Shown here: piece by piece, positions 8,967 through 17,910 of the stretch
How positions within the stretch are numbered: the first letter of the stretch is position 1
How the letters are laid out: each line of letters starts with the position of its first letter
Origin: Pseudomonas cedrina subsp. cedrina
GTDB taxonomy: Bacteria > Pseudomonadota > Gammaproteobacteria > Pseudomonadales > Pseudomonadaceae
Assembly (NCBI RefSeq): GCF_001983175.1
Contig: NZ_MNPW01000005.1
Span: 124,001-188,000, forward strand
DNA: 64,000 nt
Direction: 5' to 3'
Made by a program: the position numbers and the translations under genes
The notes under the pieces: generated by a model
Databases searched by the model: none
The model's input: only the letters and a program-made list of their open reading frames with translations
What the model was told of the DNA's origin: nothing

Positions 8967-10967
8967 ATGAGTGCATCGTCCACCCCATCCAGCGGCCTGG
9001 TGCGCATGAATGCGCCGGTGTTCTACTTTGCCGCCACCTTCATCCTGCTCTTCGGCATCACGGTCATCGCTATCCCGCAACAGGCGGGCGCCTGGCTGCT
9101 GGCCGCGCAAAACTGGGCGGCCAATACGGTCGGCTGGTACTACATGCTGGCGATGACGCTGTATCTGGTCTTCGTGGTGGTCACCGCGCTATCGGGCTAC
9201 GGCAAGATAAAACTCGGTGCCGACCACGACGAGCCCGAATTCAGCTACCTGTCCTGGGCCGGCATGCTGTTCGCCGCGGGCATCAGCATTACGCTGTTCT
9301 TCTTCTGTGTGTCCGAGCCGCTGACGCATCTGGTGCAACCGCCCCAGGGCGCGCCGATGAACGCCGATGCCGCGCGCCAGGCCATGCAGATCCTGTTTCT
9401 GCACTGGGGCTTGCACGGCTGGGGGGTGTTTGCGTTCGTGGGCATGGCCCTGGCGTACTTCGCCTACCGGCACAACCTGCCGCTGGCGCTGCGTTCGGCG
9501 CTATACCCGCTGATCGGCAAGCGCATCAATGGCCCCATCGGTTACGCGGTGGATGGCTTCGGCATTATTGCCACGGTGTTCGGCCTCGGCGCCGACATGG
9601 GCTTTGGCGTACTGCACCTCAACGCCGGTCTCGACTACCTGTTTGGCATTGCCCATACCCAGTGGATCCAGGTCGGCTTGATCACCCTGATGATGGGCGC
9701 GGCGATCCTGGTCGCCGTGGCCGGCGTCGACAAAGGCGTGCGGGTGATGTCCGACATCAACATGCTGCTGGCCTGTGCGCTGCTGCTCTTCGTCTTGTTC
9801 GCCGGGCCCACCCAGCACTTGCTCAACACCTTGATCCAGAACATCGGCGACTACCTGGGCGCCTTGCCGACCAAGAGTTTCGACGTGTACGCCTACGACA
9901 AGCCCAGCGACTGGCTGGGCGGTTGGACAGTGTTCTACTGGGCCTGGTGGATTGCATGGTCGCCGTTCGTGGGCCTGTTCATCGCGCGTATTTCCCGTGG
10001 CCGTACCATCCGCGAATTCGTGTTCGGCGTGCTGCTGATCCCGTTGGGTTTCACCCTGGCGTGGATGTCGATCTTCGGCAACAGCGCCATCGACCAGGTG
10101 CTCAACCACGGCATGACCGCGCTCGGTCAGTCGGCGATCGATGATCCGTCGATGAGCCTCTACCTGCTGCTGGAAACCTACCCGTGGAGCAAAACCGTGA
10201 TCGCGGTCACGGTATTTATCAGCTTTGTGTTCTTCGTCACCTCGGCTGACTCGGGCACGGTGGTGCTGTCGACGCTGTCGTCCAAGGGCGGCAACGCCGA
10301 CGAAGACGGGCCGAAATGGCTGCGGGTGTTCTGGGGCGCGATGACGGCGCTGGTCACCAGTGCCTTGCTGTTCGCCGGCAGTATCGATTCGCTCAAATCG
10401 GCGGTGGTGCTGACGTCGTTGCCGTTCTCGATGATTTTGCTGCTGATGATGTGGGGGCTGCACAAGGCCTTCTACCTCGAGTCGCAGAAGCAGATCGCCC
10501 AACTGCACTCGCTGGCGCCGATCTCGGCATCACGCAAGGGGCGCGGCGGTTGGCGTCAGCGCTTGAGCCAGGCGGTGCATTTTCCGTCGCGCGATGAGGT
10601 GTATCGCTTCCTTGAGTCGACGGTGCGCCCGGCGATCGAAGAAGTGACGGCGGTGTTCGTCGAGAAGGGCCTGAGCGTGGTCACCCAGCCCGACCCGTCC
10701 AACGACAGCGTCAGCCTGGAAATCGGCCACGGCGAAGAGCATCCCTTCATCTACCAGGTGCAAATGCGCGGTTACTTCACGCCGTCGTTCGCACGGGGCG
10801 GCATGGGCTCCAAGGAAATCAACAACCGTCGCTACTATCGAGCGGAAGTGCACCTGAGCGAAGGCAGCCAGGACTACGACCTGGTGGGCTACACCAAGGA
10901 GCAGATCATCAACGACATCCTCGACCAGTACGAGCGGCATTTGCAGTTCCTGCATTTGGTTCGCTGA
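8967..10967 (+). CDS. betT: BCCT-family choline transporter
   Basis: A 666-residue inner-membrane betaine/choline/carnitine transporter with about 12 membrane segments and a long cytoplasmic C-terminal tail (from about residue 510), as in BetT. The family signature is present in GGWTVFYWAWWIAWSPFVGL followed by FIARISRGRTIREFV. It imports choline, which is oxidised to glycine betaine as an osmoprotectant or carbon source. The C-terminal tail in BetT relatives senses osmolarity. I chose the ATG at 8967, just before MSASSTPSS; an in-frame start at 8856 would add a non-transporter-like leader. No bet genes adjoin it. Choline is inferred from the BetT-like length and tail. Confidence 0.86.
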   Translation: MSASSTPSSGLVRMNAPVFYFAATFILLFGITVIAIPQQAGAWLLAAQNWAANTVGWYYMLAMTLYLVFVVVTALSGYGKIKLGADHDEPEFSYLSWAGMLFAAGISITLFFFCVSEPLTHLVQPPQGAPMNADAARQAMQILFLHWGLHGWGVFAFVGMALAYFAYRHNLPLALRSALYPLIGKRINGPIGYAVDGFGIIATVFGLGADMGFGVLHLNAGLDYLFGIAHTQWIQVGLITLMMGAAILVAVAGVDKGVRVMSDINMLLACALLLFVLFAGPTQHLLNTLIQNIGDYLGALPTKSFDVYAYDKPSDWLGGWTVFYWAWWIAWSPFVGLFIARISRGRTIREFVFGVLLIPLGFTLAWMSIFGNSAIDQVLNHGMTALGQSAIDDPSMSLYLLLETYPWSKTVIAVTVFISFVFFVTSADSGTVVLSTLSSKGGNADEDGPKWLRVFWGAMTALVTSALLFAGSIDSLKSAVVLTSLPFSMILLLMMWGLHKAFYLESQKQIAQLHSLAPISASRKGRGGWRQRLSQAVHFPSRDEVYRFLESTVRPAIEEVTAVFVEKGLSVVTQPDPSNDSVSLEIGHGEEHPFIYQVQMRGYFTPSFARGGMGSKEINNRRYYRAEVHLSEGSQDYDLVGYTKEQIINDILDQYERHLQFLHLVR

Positions 10968-10988
10968 GTGCCGGGGACCATCGGGTGG

Positions 10989-11025
10989 GACACCAGAGGC
11001 TGCCTGGCAGCGGTCACTGGTGTGG
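10989..11025. terminator. Hairpin after betT
   Basis: CACCAG pairs with CTGGTG around an inner GCTGC-CTG-GCAGC stem, 25 bases after the betT stop and just before the convergent DoxX gene. There is no clear T-run, so this is a weak terminator call. Confidence 0.4.
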
Positions 11026-11034
11026 TGTGCATGC

Positions 11035-11490
11035 TCAGAGTTCCTTGCTCAGAGCGTTGTCCAAGGAATAGCGGCCCGCGCCGTGAAACGCCAGGTACAA
11101 CGATAGCAGTGCCATGAGCACCGGATACTCGATACCCCGGTCGATCCACGGCCAGGTAGGGCCCAGCAAATAGGCGATGGTCAGCATCTGCACCGTCATC
11201 ATTGCCGCGACCAGCCGCGTGCCCAGGCCCAGGATCAGCAGCAACCCACCGACCGCTTCGAGCAAGGCCACCAGCAGGCCGATCAGGTCTGGCTGCGGCA
11301 GGTGCAGTCGGTTTTCGATCAGGTAGATCGACGCAGCCATCGGATCTGCCATCGAACCGTGGGCATCGCCCAGTAACTTGGGCAGGCCATGGGTCAGCAT
11401 GATGACACCGAAGCCTGCGCGCAGCAGTGCGTAGGCCAAGGGCTCGGCGAAGCGGTAAAGTGGGGCGAGGGCTGGGATGAGCAACGTCAT
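11035..11490 (-). CDS. DoxX family membrane protein
   Basis: A 151-residue integral membrane protein with four hydrophobic segments. FGVIMLTHGLPKLLG near the N-terminus and the central GLLVALLEAVGGLLLILGLGTR stretch are the family hallmarks. The role of most bacterial DoxX proteins is unknown; some take part in redox or sulfur stress responses. It follows a DUF1097 protein and an SDR oxidoreductase on the same strand, probably as the last gene of that operon. GAGG lies seven bases before the ATG. Confidence 0.85.
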   Translation of the reverse strand: MTLLIPALAPLYRFAEPLAYALLRAGFGVIMLTHGLPKLLGDAHGSMADPMAASIYLIENRLHLPQPDLIGLLVALLEAVGGLLLILGLGTRLVAAMMTVQMLTIAYLLGPTWPWIDRGIEYPVLMALLSLYLAFHGAGRYSLDNALSKEL

Positions 11491-11544
11491 GTTGAGCCTC
11501 TGTGTTTCAAAGAGTGATGGGATTGAGCAATTCGCAGCCCTGCC

Positions 11545-12066
11545 TCAAGGGTGGGTTTGGGCGTTGCGTGTGAAGCGTTGCTGGACGGCGTGTGAGAACC
11601 AGCCCGCAAAAGCGCCGAGGCTGCTGGCGCCGCCTAGTTGCGCAAAGCTTTCCAGCGATGGCTCAAGGTGAGCGGCGAAGTAGGTGATCAGGCCGAGGAA
11701 ATAGCTGACGAGGTTGTTCATCACCGGCACGGCGCGTAGCGAAACCACGACCATTGCCACAATGAATACCGTGGTCGGCAGCGCCCATACACCAAGGGCG
11801 GGGCTCAAGGCGGCAATGCTCTGGGCGGCCACCATGCCGAAGACAATACCCAACAGCACACAGCCGAGGTTGATCAGGCCGTCGCGCAGGGTCAGGCCAC
11901 GGCTGAAGAACGCAACCCAGCCGACGAACATCGCCCACACCGGCAACATCAACAGACCGCTGGTGCCTGCTGCCATGGCCGCCGTAACGGCAGCGATGGC
12001 GGTGACCAGGGTAAACATCCACATGGATTGGCTGCGAGGGTGGGCAGCGCGGGATTGTGGGTTCAT
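11545..12066 (-). CDS. DUF1097 family membrane protein
   Basis: A 173-residue protein with about five membrane segments (for example TAIAAVTAAMAAGTSGLLML and WAMFVGWVAFFSRG). Its size and layout match DUF1097/YcdZ proteins, whose function is not established. The ATG follows a good GAAGGAG site. It lies between the SDR gene (32 bases upstream) and the DoxX gene (54 bases downstream), all on the minus strand. Confidence 0.8.
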   Translation of the reverse strand: MNPQSRAAHPRSQSMWMFTLVTAIAAVTAAMAAGTSGLLMLPVWAMFVGWVAFFSRGLTLRDGLINLGCVLLGIVFGMVAAQSIAALSPALGVWALPTTVFIVAMVVVSLRAVPVMNNLVSYFLGLITYFAAHLEPSLESFAQLGGASSLGAFAGWFSHAVQQRFTRNAQTHP

Positions 12067-12098
12067 GAACGCAACTCCTTCGGATGATCAGGTATGAA

Positions 12099-12830
12099 TT
12101 AAACGAGGCCGCCATTGGCCCGCAGTATTTGCCCATTCACCCAGCTACCGGCCGGGCTCACCAAAAACGACACCACACGGGCGATGTCTTCCGGCTGGCC
12201 AAGGCGTTCCAGCGGCGCCATCTTGGCCAAGCCCTGCACCTGCTCTTCGCTCTTGCCGTGCAGGAACAGCTCAGTGGCGACTGGCCCTGGCGCTACGGCG
12301 TTGACGGTGATGCGGCGGCCGCGCATTTCCTTGGCGAACACTTGGGTCAGAGATTCCACGGCGGCCTTGCTGGCGATATACACCGCGTAGCCTTGGAAGT
12401 TAAGGCCGACCGTACTGCTGGAAAAGTTGACGATGCGCCCGCCGTCATTCAGGCGGGTGGCGGCTTCGCGCAGGGCGTTGAAAGTGCCACGGGTATGGAT
12501 GTCGAAGTTCTGGTTGTAGAGTTCATCGCTGTGCTGGGCCAGAGGCAGCACCTTGAGGATGCCGGCGTTGTTGATCAACACGTCGACCTTGCCCAATTGC
12601 GTTTCGGTTTGGTCAAACAGGCGCTTGATATCGTCAGCCTTGGACACGTCGCCTTGAATCGCTATGGCCTGGTGGCCCGCTTGACGCAACTCGACCACCA
12701 GCCTGGAGGCTTCGGTGGCGCTGCTGGCGTAATTAATGGCCACGGCGTAACCGTCGGCGGCCAATTGTTTGGCGACCACGGCGCCGATACCACGGGAGGC
12801 GCCGGTAATAATCGCGACCTGAGTTGTCAT
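12099..12830 (-). CDS. SDR family NAD(P)-dependent oxidoreductase
   Basis: A 243-residue classical short-chain dehydrogenase/reductase. The Rossmann motif TGASRGIG is near residue 10, LINNAG is in the middle, and the catalytic pair is YIASK with the Ser of VNFSSST. The ALREAATRLNDGGRIVNFSS region and C-terminal LRANGGLV are usual for 3-oxoacyl-ACP-reductase-like SDRs. Its substrate cannot be read from sequence. It is divergent from the LysR gene at 12950, across a 119-base gap, and is probably its target. Confidence 0.87.
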   Translation of the reverse strand: MTTQVAIITGASRGIGAVVAKQLAADGYAVAINYASSATEASRLVVELRQAGHQAIAIQGDVSKADDIKRLFDQTETQLGKVDVLINNAGILKVLPLAQHSDELYNQNFDIHTRGTFNALREAATRLNDGGRIVNFSSSTVGLNFQGYAVYIASKAAVESLTQVFAKEMRGRRITVNAVAPGPVATELFLHGKSEEQVQGLAKMAPLERLGQPEDIARVVSFLVSPAGSWVNGQILRANGGLV

Positions 12831-12949
12831 GTTCGGATTCCTGGAAGAGGGTGCGAAAGCACATTCACATGTTTACGCTGGCTGATAAATGCCTGAGAGT
12901 TGCCTTGACTGTTCAATAATCGCCAACAATCAGCATCAGGGAGTGACGT

Positions 12950-13840
12950 GTGGACCAAGTCAAAGCGATGAAGGTGTTTGTGCGTATCTACGAGCGCTCA
13001 AGCTTCACACTTGCAGCCGATGACTTGAATTTGCCGCGCGCGACCCTGACCCACACCCTCAACCAATTCGAAGCCTGGCTAGGCACGCGCCTGCTTGAAC
13101 GCAGCACCCGCCGGGTGCGCCCAACGCTGGATGGCGAAGCCTATTACCAACGCTGCGTGCAATTGCTGGCTGAACTGGAAGAGGCGGAACTGGCCTTTCG
13201 GTCCGTAGCGCCTCAAGGCCGTCTACGCGTGGACCTGCACGGAACGCTGGCCAAGTACTTTGTGATCCCGGCGCTGCCGCAGTTCATGGAGCGTTACCCG
13301 CAGATCGAGCTGTCCATCAGCGAAGCCGATCGCTTTGTCGACCTGATCACCGAGGGCGTCGATTGCGTGTTGCGTGCTGGCACCCTGACGGACTCGGCGT
13401 TGATCGGTCGGCGCGTGGCGACCCTGCGCCAAGTCACCTGTGCGAGTCCTGCGTACCTGCGTAAATACGGTGAGCCGAAGGGCCTGGCCGAGTTGGGCGG
13501 GCACCGTGCGGTGAACTACGTTTCGCGCACCACGGCCAAGCTGTTTCCGTTCGAATTCATGGTCGACGGCCAGTTGCAGGAAGTGAGCATCGAGGGAGCG
13601 TTATCGGTGTTTGGCGCCGAGATTTATTCCGCCAGCGCGGTAGCCGGGTTGGGGATTATCCAGTGCCCGCACTACCGCATGGCTGAGCTGATCGAGCGGG
13701 GCGTGATGCGTGAAATTCTCACCGACACCCCGCCGCCGCCGATGCCTGTGTCGGTGCTTTACCCGCACAACCGGCATACGTCACCGAGGGTGCGGGTGTT
13801 CGTCGACTGGCTTGCTGAAATATTCGAAAATGCTCGTTAA
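12950..13840 (+). CDS. LysR family transcriptional regulator
   Basis: A 296-residue LysR-type regulator. The winged HTH at residues 1-60 includes FTLAADDLNLPRATLTHTLNQFE, and a periplasmic-binding-like effector domain follows. A GTG start is used, preceded by CAGGGAGT. It reads away from the SDR-DUF1097-DoxX operon, the usual arrangement for a LysR protein that controls its neighbour. The sequence belongs to the large AaeR/YhjC-like group that often governs SDR genes. The inducer is unknown. Confidence 0.88.
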   Translation: MDQVKAMKVFVRIYERSSFTLAADDLNLPRATLTHTLNQFEAWLGTRLLERSTRRVRPTLDGEAYYQRCVQLLAELEEAELAFRSVAPQGRLRVDLHGTLAKYFVIPALPQFMERYPQIELSISEADRFVDLITEGVDCVLRAGTLTDSALIGRRVATLRQVTCASPAYLRKYGEPKGLAELGGHRAVNYVSRTTAKLFPFEFMVDGQLQEVSIEGALSVFGAEIYSASAVAGLGIIQCPHYRMAELIERGVMREILTDTPPPPMPVSVLYPHNRHTSPRVRVFVDWLAEIFENAR

Positions 13841-13914
13841 GCCAATTAATGTGGCAGTAAATTGCTGTAAAACAGACAGGCAGACTTAAGCGATTCAGCT
13901 GGTTAAAAGGCCGC

Positions 13915-13930
13915 GGAATAACCTTATTCC
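13915..13930. promoter_or_regulatory. Perfect 16-bp palindrome upstream of the aldo/keto reductase
   Basis: GGAATAA-CC-TTATTCC is a near-perfect dyad 35 bases before the gene start. It could be an operator or a leader hairpin. No regulator is known for it. Confidence 0.35.
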
Positions 13931-13964
13931 TGCGCTTATTTGCCTACGTCCAAGAGAGGATTCG

Positions 13965-15002
13965 ATGACTTACATTGCTGCCGAAAACCGCTATGAATCT
14001 ATCCCGTATCGCCGCGTAGGCCGCAGTGGGCTGGTGCTGCCGGCACTGTCCCTGGGCCTGTGGCACAACTTTGGCGACAGCACCCCGATCGACACCCAGC
14101 GCGCGCTGTTGCGCACCGCGTTTGACCTTGGGATCAACCACTTCGACCTGGCCAACAACTACGGCCCGCCCTACGGCAGCGCCGAAATCAACTTTGGCCG
14201 TTTGCTGCGCGAAGACTTCAAGCAGTACCGCGACGAACTGATCATCTCCAGCAAGGCCGGTTGGGACATGTGGCCCGGTCCGTACGGCCAGGGCGGCGGC
14301 TCGCGCAAATATGTACTGGCGAGCCTCGACCAGAGCCTGCAACGCCTGGGCGTCGACTATGTGGATATCTTCTACTCCCACCGTTTTGACGCCGACACCC
14401 CACTGGAAGAAACCGCCAGCGCCCTGGCCACCGCCGTGCAACAGGGCAAGGCCTTGTACATCGGCATCTCGTCCTACTCCGGCGTGAAAACCCGTGAAAT
14501 GGCGGCGCTGCTCAAAGAGTGGAAAGTGCCGTTGCTGATCCACCAGCCGGCCTACAACCTGCTCAACCGCTGGGTGGAAAAAGACCTGCTCGACACCACT
14601 GAAGAACTCGGCGCCGGGGTGATTGCTTTCACACCGCTGGCCCAAGGGCTGCTGACCGACAAATACCTCAATGGCGTGCCGGCTGATGCGCGCGTGAATC
14701 GCCCAGGTGGTGGTTCGTTGCAGGCCAAGCACCTGTCCGAGGCCAACATCGCCCACGTGCGTGCCCTGAATGAAATCGCCCAGCGCCGTGGCCAGAGCCT
14801 CGCGCAACTCGCCCTGGCGTGGACGCTGCGTGATCCCCGGGTGACCAGCGCGCTGATCGGCGCGAGCCGGCCGGAGCAGATTATCGAGAACGTCGGCGCG
14901 TTGAAGAACTTGAGCTTCAGCATGGAAGAACTGGCGGAGATCGATCGGTTTGCGCAGGAAGGCGGGATTAACCTGTGGGAAAAGCCCTCCACCGCCGAAT
15001 AG
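13965..15002 (+). CDS. mgrA: L-glyceraldehyde 3-phosphate reductase-like aldo/keto reductase
   Basis: A 345-residue NADPH-dependent aldo/keto reductase of the YghZ/Gpr (AKR14) type, with a TIM barrel. The catalytic tetrad is visible: D in FDLANNYG, Y a few residues on, K in IISSKAG and H in FYSHRFD. The C-terminal GASRPEQIIENVGAL binds the cofactor phosphate. Relatives detoxify methylglyoxal and reduce L-glyceraldehyde 3-phosphate. AGAGAGG lies just before the ATG. It appears monocistronic, with a hairpin after the stop. The symbol follows annotation of close Pseudomonas homologues. Confidence 0.85.
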   Translation: MTYIAAENRYESIPYRRVGRSGLVLPALSLGLWHNFGDSTPIDTQRALLRTAFDLGINHFDLANNYGPPYGSAEINFGRLLREDFKQYRDELIISSKAGWDMWPGPYGQGGGSRKYVLASLDQSLQRLGVDYVDIFYSHRFDADTPLEETASALATAVQQGKALYIGISSYSGVKTREMAALLKEWKVPLLIHQPAYNLLNRWVEKDLLDTTEELGAGVIAFTPLAQGLLTDKYLNGVPADARVNRPGGGSLQAKHLSEANIAHVRALNEIAQRRGQSLAQLALAWTLRDPRVTSALIGASRPEQIIENVGALKNLSFSMEELAEIDRFAQEGGINLWEKPSTAE

Positions 15003-15009
15003 CATAATG

Positions 15010-15038
15010 GCCAATCCCGTCTGGTAGGTGGGATTGGC
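15010..15038. terminator. Hairpin between the aldo/keto reductase and the HTH-M78 gene
   Basis: GCCAATCCC pairs perfectly with GGGATTGGC around an 11-base loop, between two convergent genes. The downstream T-run is poor. Confidence 0.5.
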
Positions 15039-15055
15039 TTGGCAGGCATCAGTAA

Positions 15056-16255
15056 TTACTTTCTGGGGAAATCTAAAATTTTAGAGTTCGTTGAATGAAT
15101 TCGTGACGTACGTGGGACGTTAGTGCGAAGTCTGATATCGACAACTTGAGCGTTACTCCCGTTAAAAAAATAGCCTTTCTCAACCCCACATAACTCTTCA
15201 AGTTTTTCTCTCGGTATACCAAGAATCCCTTGCAAAGAGCTTTTGGAGAGTATTGAATTTTCTACCAGCATACGCAAGCTTCGAGATAATATCTTTGGTC
15301 GCTCAAACTCGAATGTATCGTCCAATGGTTCTTTTTTTACCCATCCTCTAGCCGATCGACCTTTCCAGAGACGTGTGGCTGAATTGCTGTCAACAATCTC
15401 TAGGTCTTGGCAGCGTTTGATCATCGCAGCAATTGAGACTTTCCATCTGTTTTTTAAAGCCAGAAATCCATCAAGGGTTGGCCACTTTATTTCGAGGGGA
15501 AAAGATTCAGATGGCATGAGAAATGCACTTGCGAAACGATGGGCTTGTGCTTCCAGCAAGTGATAGTCGGTTTTCGCCTGATCTAGGTTCACATGTCGGT
15601 GTAAGACCAAGTGGCCCAGCTCATGGGCCGCGTCAAATCGATTTCTAATAGGACTAGCTTTGTCCTCGGCGATAAGAACATAGGGTCTGTCATCTACCCC
15701 CGACCACCGTGAGACTCCATCCATCTTCAGGTAGCCGAGATGACATTTGGCGGTCACTACGCCGGCATTTTCCAGCGTTTGTAACATATCTGTTATGGGG
15801 CCATAACCAATTCCCCACATTTTGCGGCATTCATCAGCCAGTTGCTCAATTTCCTCGTCGCTGAGAAGTCTTATGTCACCAGAATAGGCTGGAATGCGGA
15901 CTGCGGGGAATTCTAGACTCTCCTGCAGTTTATAAGAGATTTCTTCAAGCCAATCCAGTCTTGCGTTAGCTACATCCCAGGATACTTTAGAGGTGGAAAC
16001 CTGTGATCTGAAAAAACTAGGGGCGGAACCACTTGAGTTAATAGGCGCTTCCAGTAGCCAATGTTCAGATACATCAAAAAAAGTACATAGTTTTTGAAAG
16101 CTTGGTGCTGTTGGGAATGCACTACCTTTTTCCCACTTTGAAATATTTCCCGACGAGCAGCCGATAAGTTCTGCCAAGTGCTCTTGTGTGAGCCCAGATG
16201 CAGACCTTAGTTGTTTTAGACGTTCAGGCTGAAAGCCCAGTATTCCGGATCTCAT
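15056..16255 (-). CDS. XRE-type HTH protein fused to an ImmA/IrrE (M78) metallopeptidase domain
   Basis: A 399-residue protein. Residues 10-70 form an XRE/lambda-repressor HTH (LRSASGLTQEHLAELIGCSS, then GNISKWEKG). The M78 peptidase domain is centred on HELGH at residues 211-215 (AAHELGHLVLHRH), and a further ~130-residue C-terminal region follows. In known ImmA/IrrE proteins this zinc protease cleaves a partner repressor. The ATG at 16255 starts only 7 bases after the stop of the upstream unknown gene, so they form an operon. GC content is visibly lower than the flanks: two 60-base rows gave 42% and 57%, against 58% and 68% in flanking rows. This suggests acquired DNA. HTH-M78 proteins act as antitoxins or regulators in several systems; the role here is inferred. 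Confidence 0.85.
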   Translation of the reverse strand: MRSGILGFQPERLKQLRSASGLTQEHLAELIGCSSGNISKWEKGSAFPTAPSFQKLCTFFDVSEHWLLEAPINSSGSAPSFFRSQVSTSKVSWDVANARLDWLEEISYKLQESLEFPAVRIPAYSGDIRLLSDEEIEQLADECRKMWGIGYGPITDMLQTLENAGVVTAKCHLGYLKMDGVSRWSGVDDRPYVLIAEDKASPIRNRFDAAHELGHLVLHRHVNLDQAKTDYHLLEAQAHRFASAFLMPSESFPLEIKWPTLDGFLALKNRWKVSIAAMIKRCQDLEIVDSNSATRLWKGRSARGWVKKEPLDDTFEFERPKILSRSLRMLVENSILSKSSLQGILGIPREKLEELCGVEKGYFFNGSNAQVVDIRLRTNVPRTSRIHSTNSKILDFPRK

Positions 16256-16262
16256 TTTTATC

Positions 16263-16928
16263 TCACAACTCTTCGCCATAAAAGTCTTCAAGACCTTCAT
16301 CGCGACGCATTTGTTTGCGAATGACTGGCCATGCCAAGTCGACACTCTCATCGAGTTCGCTTTCGTACCCGATCAGGAATTTATTTAGGCTACACCACAC
16401 GTGATAGTCAACGCAGCTGTTGAAATAAGGTACTGCAAGGATGATGTCTAAAGGTGCATCTTGATTCATATGCCGAGGTGGAGAAAGGGGGATAATGATT
16501 GCATTGAGCGTATGGTCGGCTGAAATGTTGATTCGGCTGGCTTCGCCTAGCTGGAGCTGAGGCGACATTAAAAAGCTGTTCAGCTTTGAATTATTTAGAC
16601 GATATTTAGCTGGGCGGAGTGTTTTTTTCCAGGGTTTGACAGCAGCGGTCAGCCTCACATCGGCTGTTGTCATCAAGGTGTAAAACTCACCTTCCGGATT
16701 TGTTGAAACAACCTGCGAAGACCACGCTTGCTGAAGCCCTGCAAGTCCATCTTGAATATAGGTATAGCGATCTTGTGCGCGTTTTCGGTCTTTGGGGATA
16801 TGAACAATATCGTTCCCCGCTTCGAAAGCTTTTCGAAACGCAACAGGAACGATATTTTTGATTTCTTCGAAATGGCTGCGTGGAACCCTTCGACGCAGAT
16901 AGTTGAGAATTTCTTCTTGTGTGTTCAT
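16263..16928 (-). CDS. Protein of unknown function, partner of the HTH-M78 protein
   Basis: A 221-residue soluble protein that I do not recognise. There is no signal peptide or membrane segment. The N-terminus is helical and basic (LNYLRRRVPRSHFEEIKNIV), the middle is predicted beta-rich (LNAIIIPLSPPRH, LDIILAVPYFNS), and the C-terminus is acidic. The gene is AT-rich; one 60-base row counted 40% GC. It sits immediately upstream of, and is coupled to, the HTH-M78 gene. The arrangement fits a toxin with its antitoxin/regulator, or an accessory factor, but nothing in the sequence identifies an activity. Confidence 0.75.
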   Translation of the reverse strand: MNTQEEILNYLRRRVPRSHFEEIKNIVPVAFRKAFEAGNDIVHIPKDRKRAQDRYTYIQDGLAGLQQAWSSQVVSTNPEGEFYTLMTTADVRLTAAVKPWKKTLRPAKYRLNNSKLNSFLMSPQLQLGEASRINISADHTLNAIIIPLSPPRHMNQDAPLDIILAVPYFNSCVDYHVWCSLNKFLIGYESELDESVDLAWPVIRKQMRRDEGLEDFYGEEL

Positions 16929-17062
16929 GATGCCTTCCGAGGTTTTTCCTAAAGCAGACTTTAGACTGTTTTTCCTTCTTTTTGAATGTGTGAATGACCA
17001 GTGGGCCGGTTTTTTACATTTCGAGTCCGGCTAGGCGTATGGGTACATGACTAAGCGGCTCT

Positions 17063-17899
17063 CTAGAAGGGCACATCCCCCAAAATCGTCGCCCGATGCA
17101 TCACCCGCCGCTGCGGCCGGTAGTCATCAACTGCGTAATGCTGGGTCACGCGGTTGTCCCAGAACGCCACATCATTTTCCTGCCAGCGCCAACGAATGGT
17201 GAACTCCGGGCGCGTCGCGTGGGCGAACAGCAGTTTGAGAATCGCCTCGCTTTCCGCCGGTTCCAGTTCGTTGATCCGAGTGGTGAAGCCGTCACTGACA
17301 AACAGCGATTTACGCCCGCTTACAGGATGTGTGCGCACCACCGGGTGTGACAGCGGTGGGTTCTTCTTGCGCGCCTCTTCCCAGCGCGCCAGGTCTTCGG
17401 TGCTGGTGCCGAAGCGCTCAAGCGGGAAGGATTTGGTGAAGTCATGGGTAGCGGTCAGTCCGTCGAGCAACCGCTTCAACGGCTCGGACAACGCTTCATA
17501 CGCCGCAATCCCGCTGGCCCACAGCGTATCGCCACCAAACGCCGGCAGCAGCTTGGCACTGAGTACCGCACCGAGCGCCGGGGTGGGCAGGAAGGTCACG
17601 TCGGTGTGCCACACGGCGTTGTCACGCACGTCGGTGACGGCCGTATCGAGGATCAGCACTTCGGGCTGTTCCGGCACGTTGGGGTAGATCGGGTGAATGT
17701 GCAGGTCGCCGAAGTTCGCCGCAAACCGCGCCTGTTGCCGCGGGTTGATCGGCTGGTCGCGGAAGAACAGCACCGAGTGCCTGAGCAATGCCTGTTCGAT
17801 GGCGTCGCGCTGTTCGGGGGCCAGCGGCTGGGTGATGTCGACGCCGCTGATCTGGGCGCCCAAGGCAATGCTTAATGGCGTAACGGTCAGGCTGTTCAT
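17063..17899 (-). CDS. tauD: Taurine dioxygenase
   Basis: A 278-residue Fe(II)/2-oxoglutarate dioxygenase that releases sulfite from taurine, giving aminoacetaldehyde. The iron triad is HTD in AVWHTDVTF, with the distal His in [12 protein letters not shown]; the 2-oxoglutarate-binding Arg is nearby. I chose the ATG at 17899, which opens with [20 protein letters not shown]; the upstream extension to 17932 overlaps tauC. It is the last gene of tauABCD, 11 bases after tauC. Such operons are expressed under sulfate starvation. Confidence 0.92.
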   Translation of the reverse strand: MNSLTVTPLSIALGAQISGVDITQPLAPEQRDAIEQALLRHSVLFFRDQPINPRQQARFAANFGDLHIHPIYPNVPEQPEVLILDTAVTDVRDNAVWHTDVTFLPTPALGAVLSAKLLPAFGGDTLWASGIAAYEALSEPLKRLLDGLTATHDFTKSFPLERFGTSTEDLARWEEARKKNPPLSHPVVRTHPVSGRKSLFVSDGFTTRINELEPAESEAILKLLFAHATRPEFTIRWRWQENDVAFWDNRVTQHYAVDDYRPQRRVMHRATILGDVPF

Positions 17900-17910
17900 G
17901 CGGTTCTCAC

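Noticed and set aside
17000..17062. Attachment-site duplication flanking the AT-rich islet
   Set aside because: I compared the two flanks (15003-15055 and 16929-17062) and saw no direct repeat, and no integrase is present.
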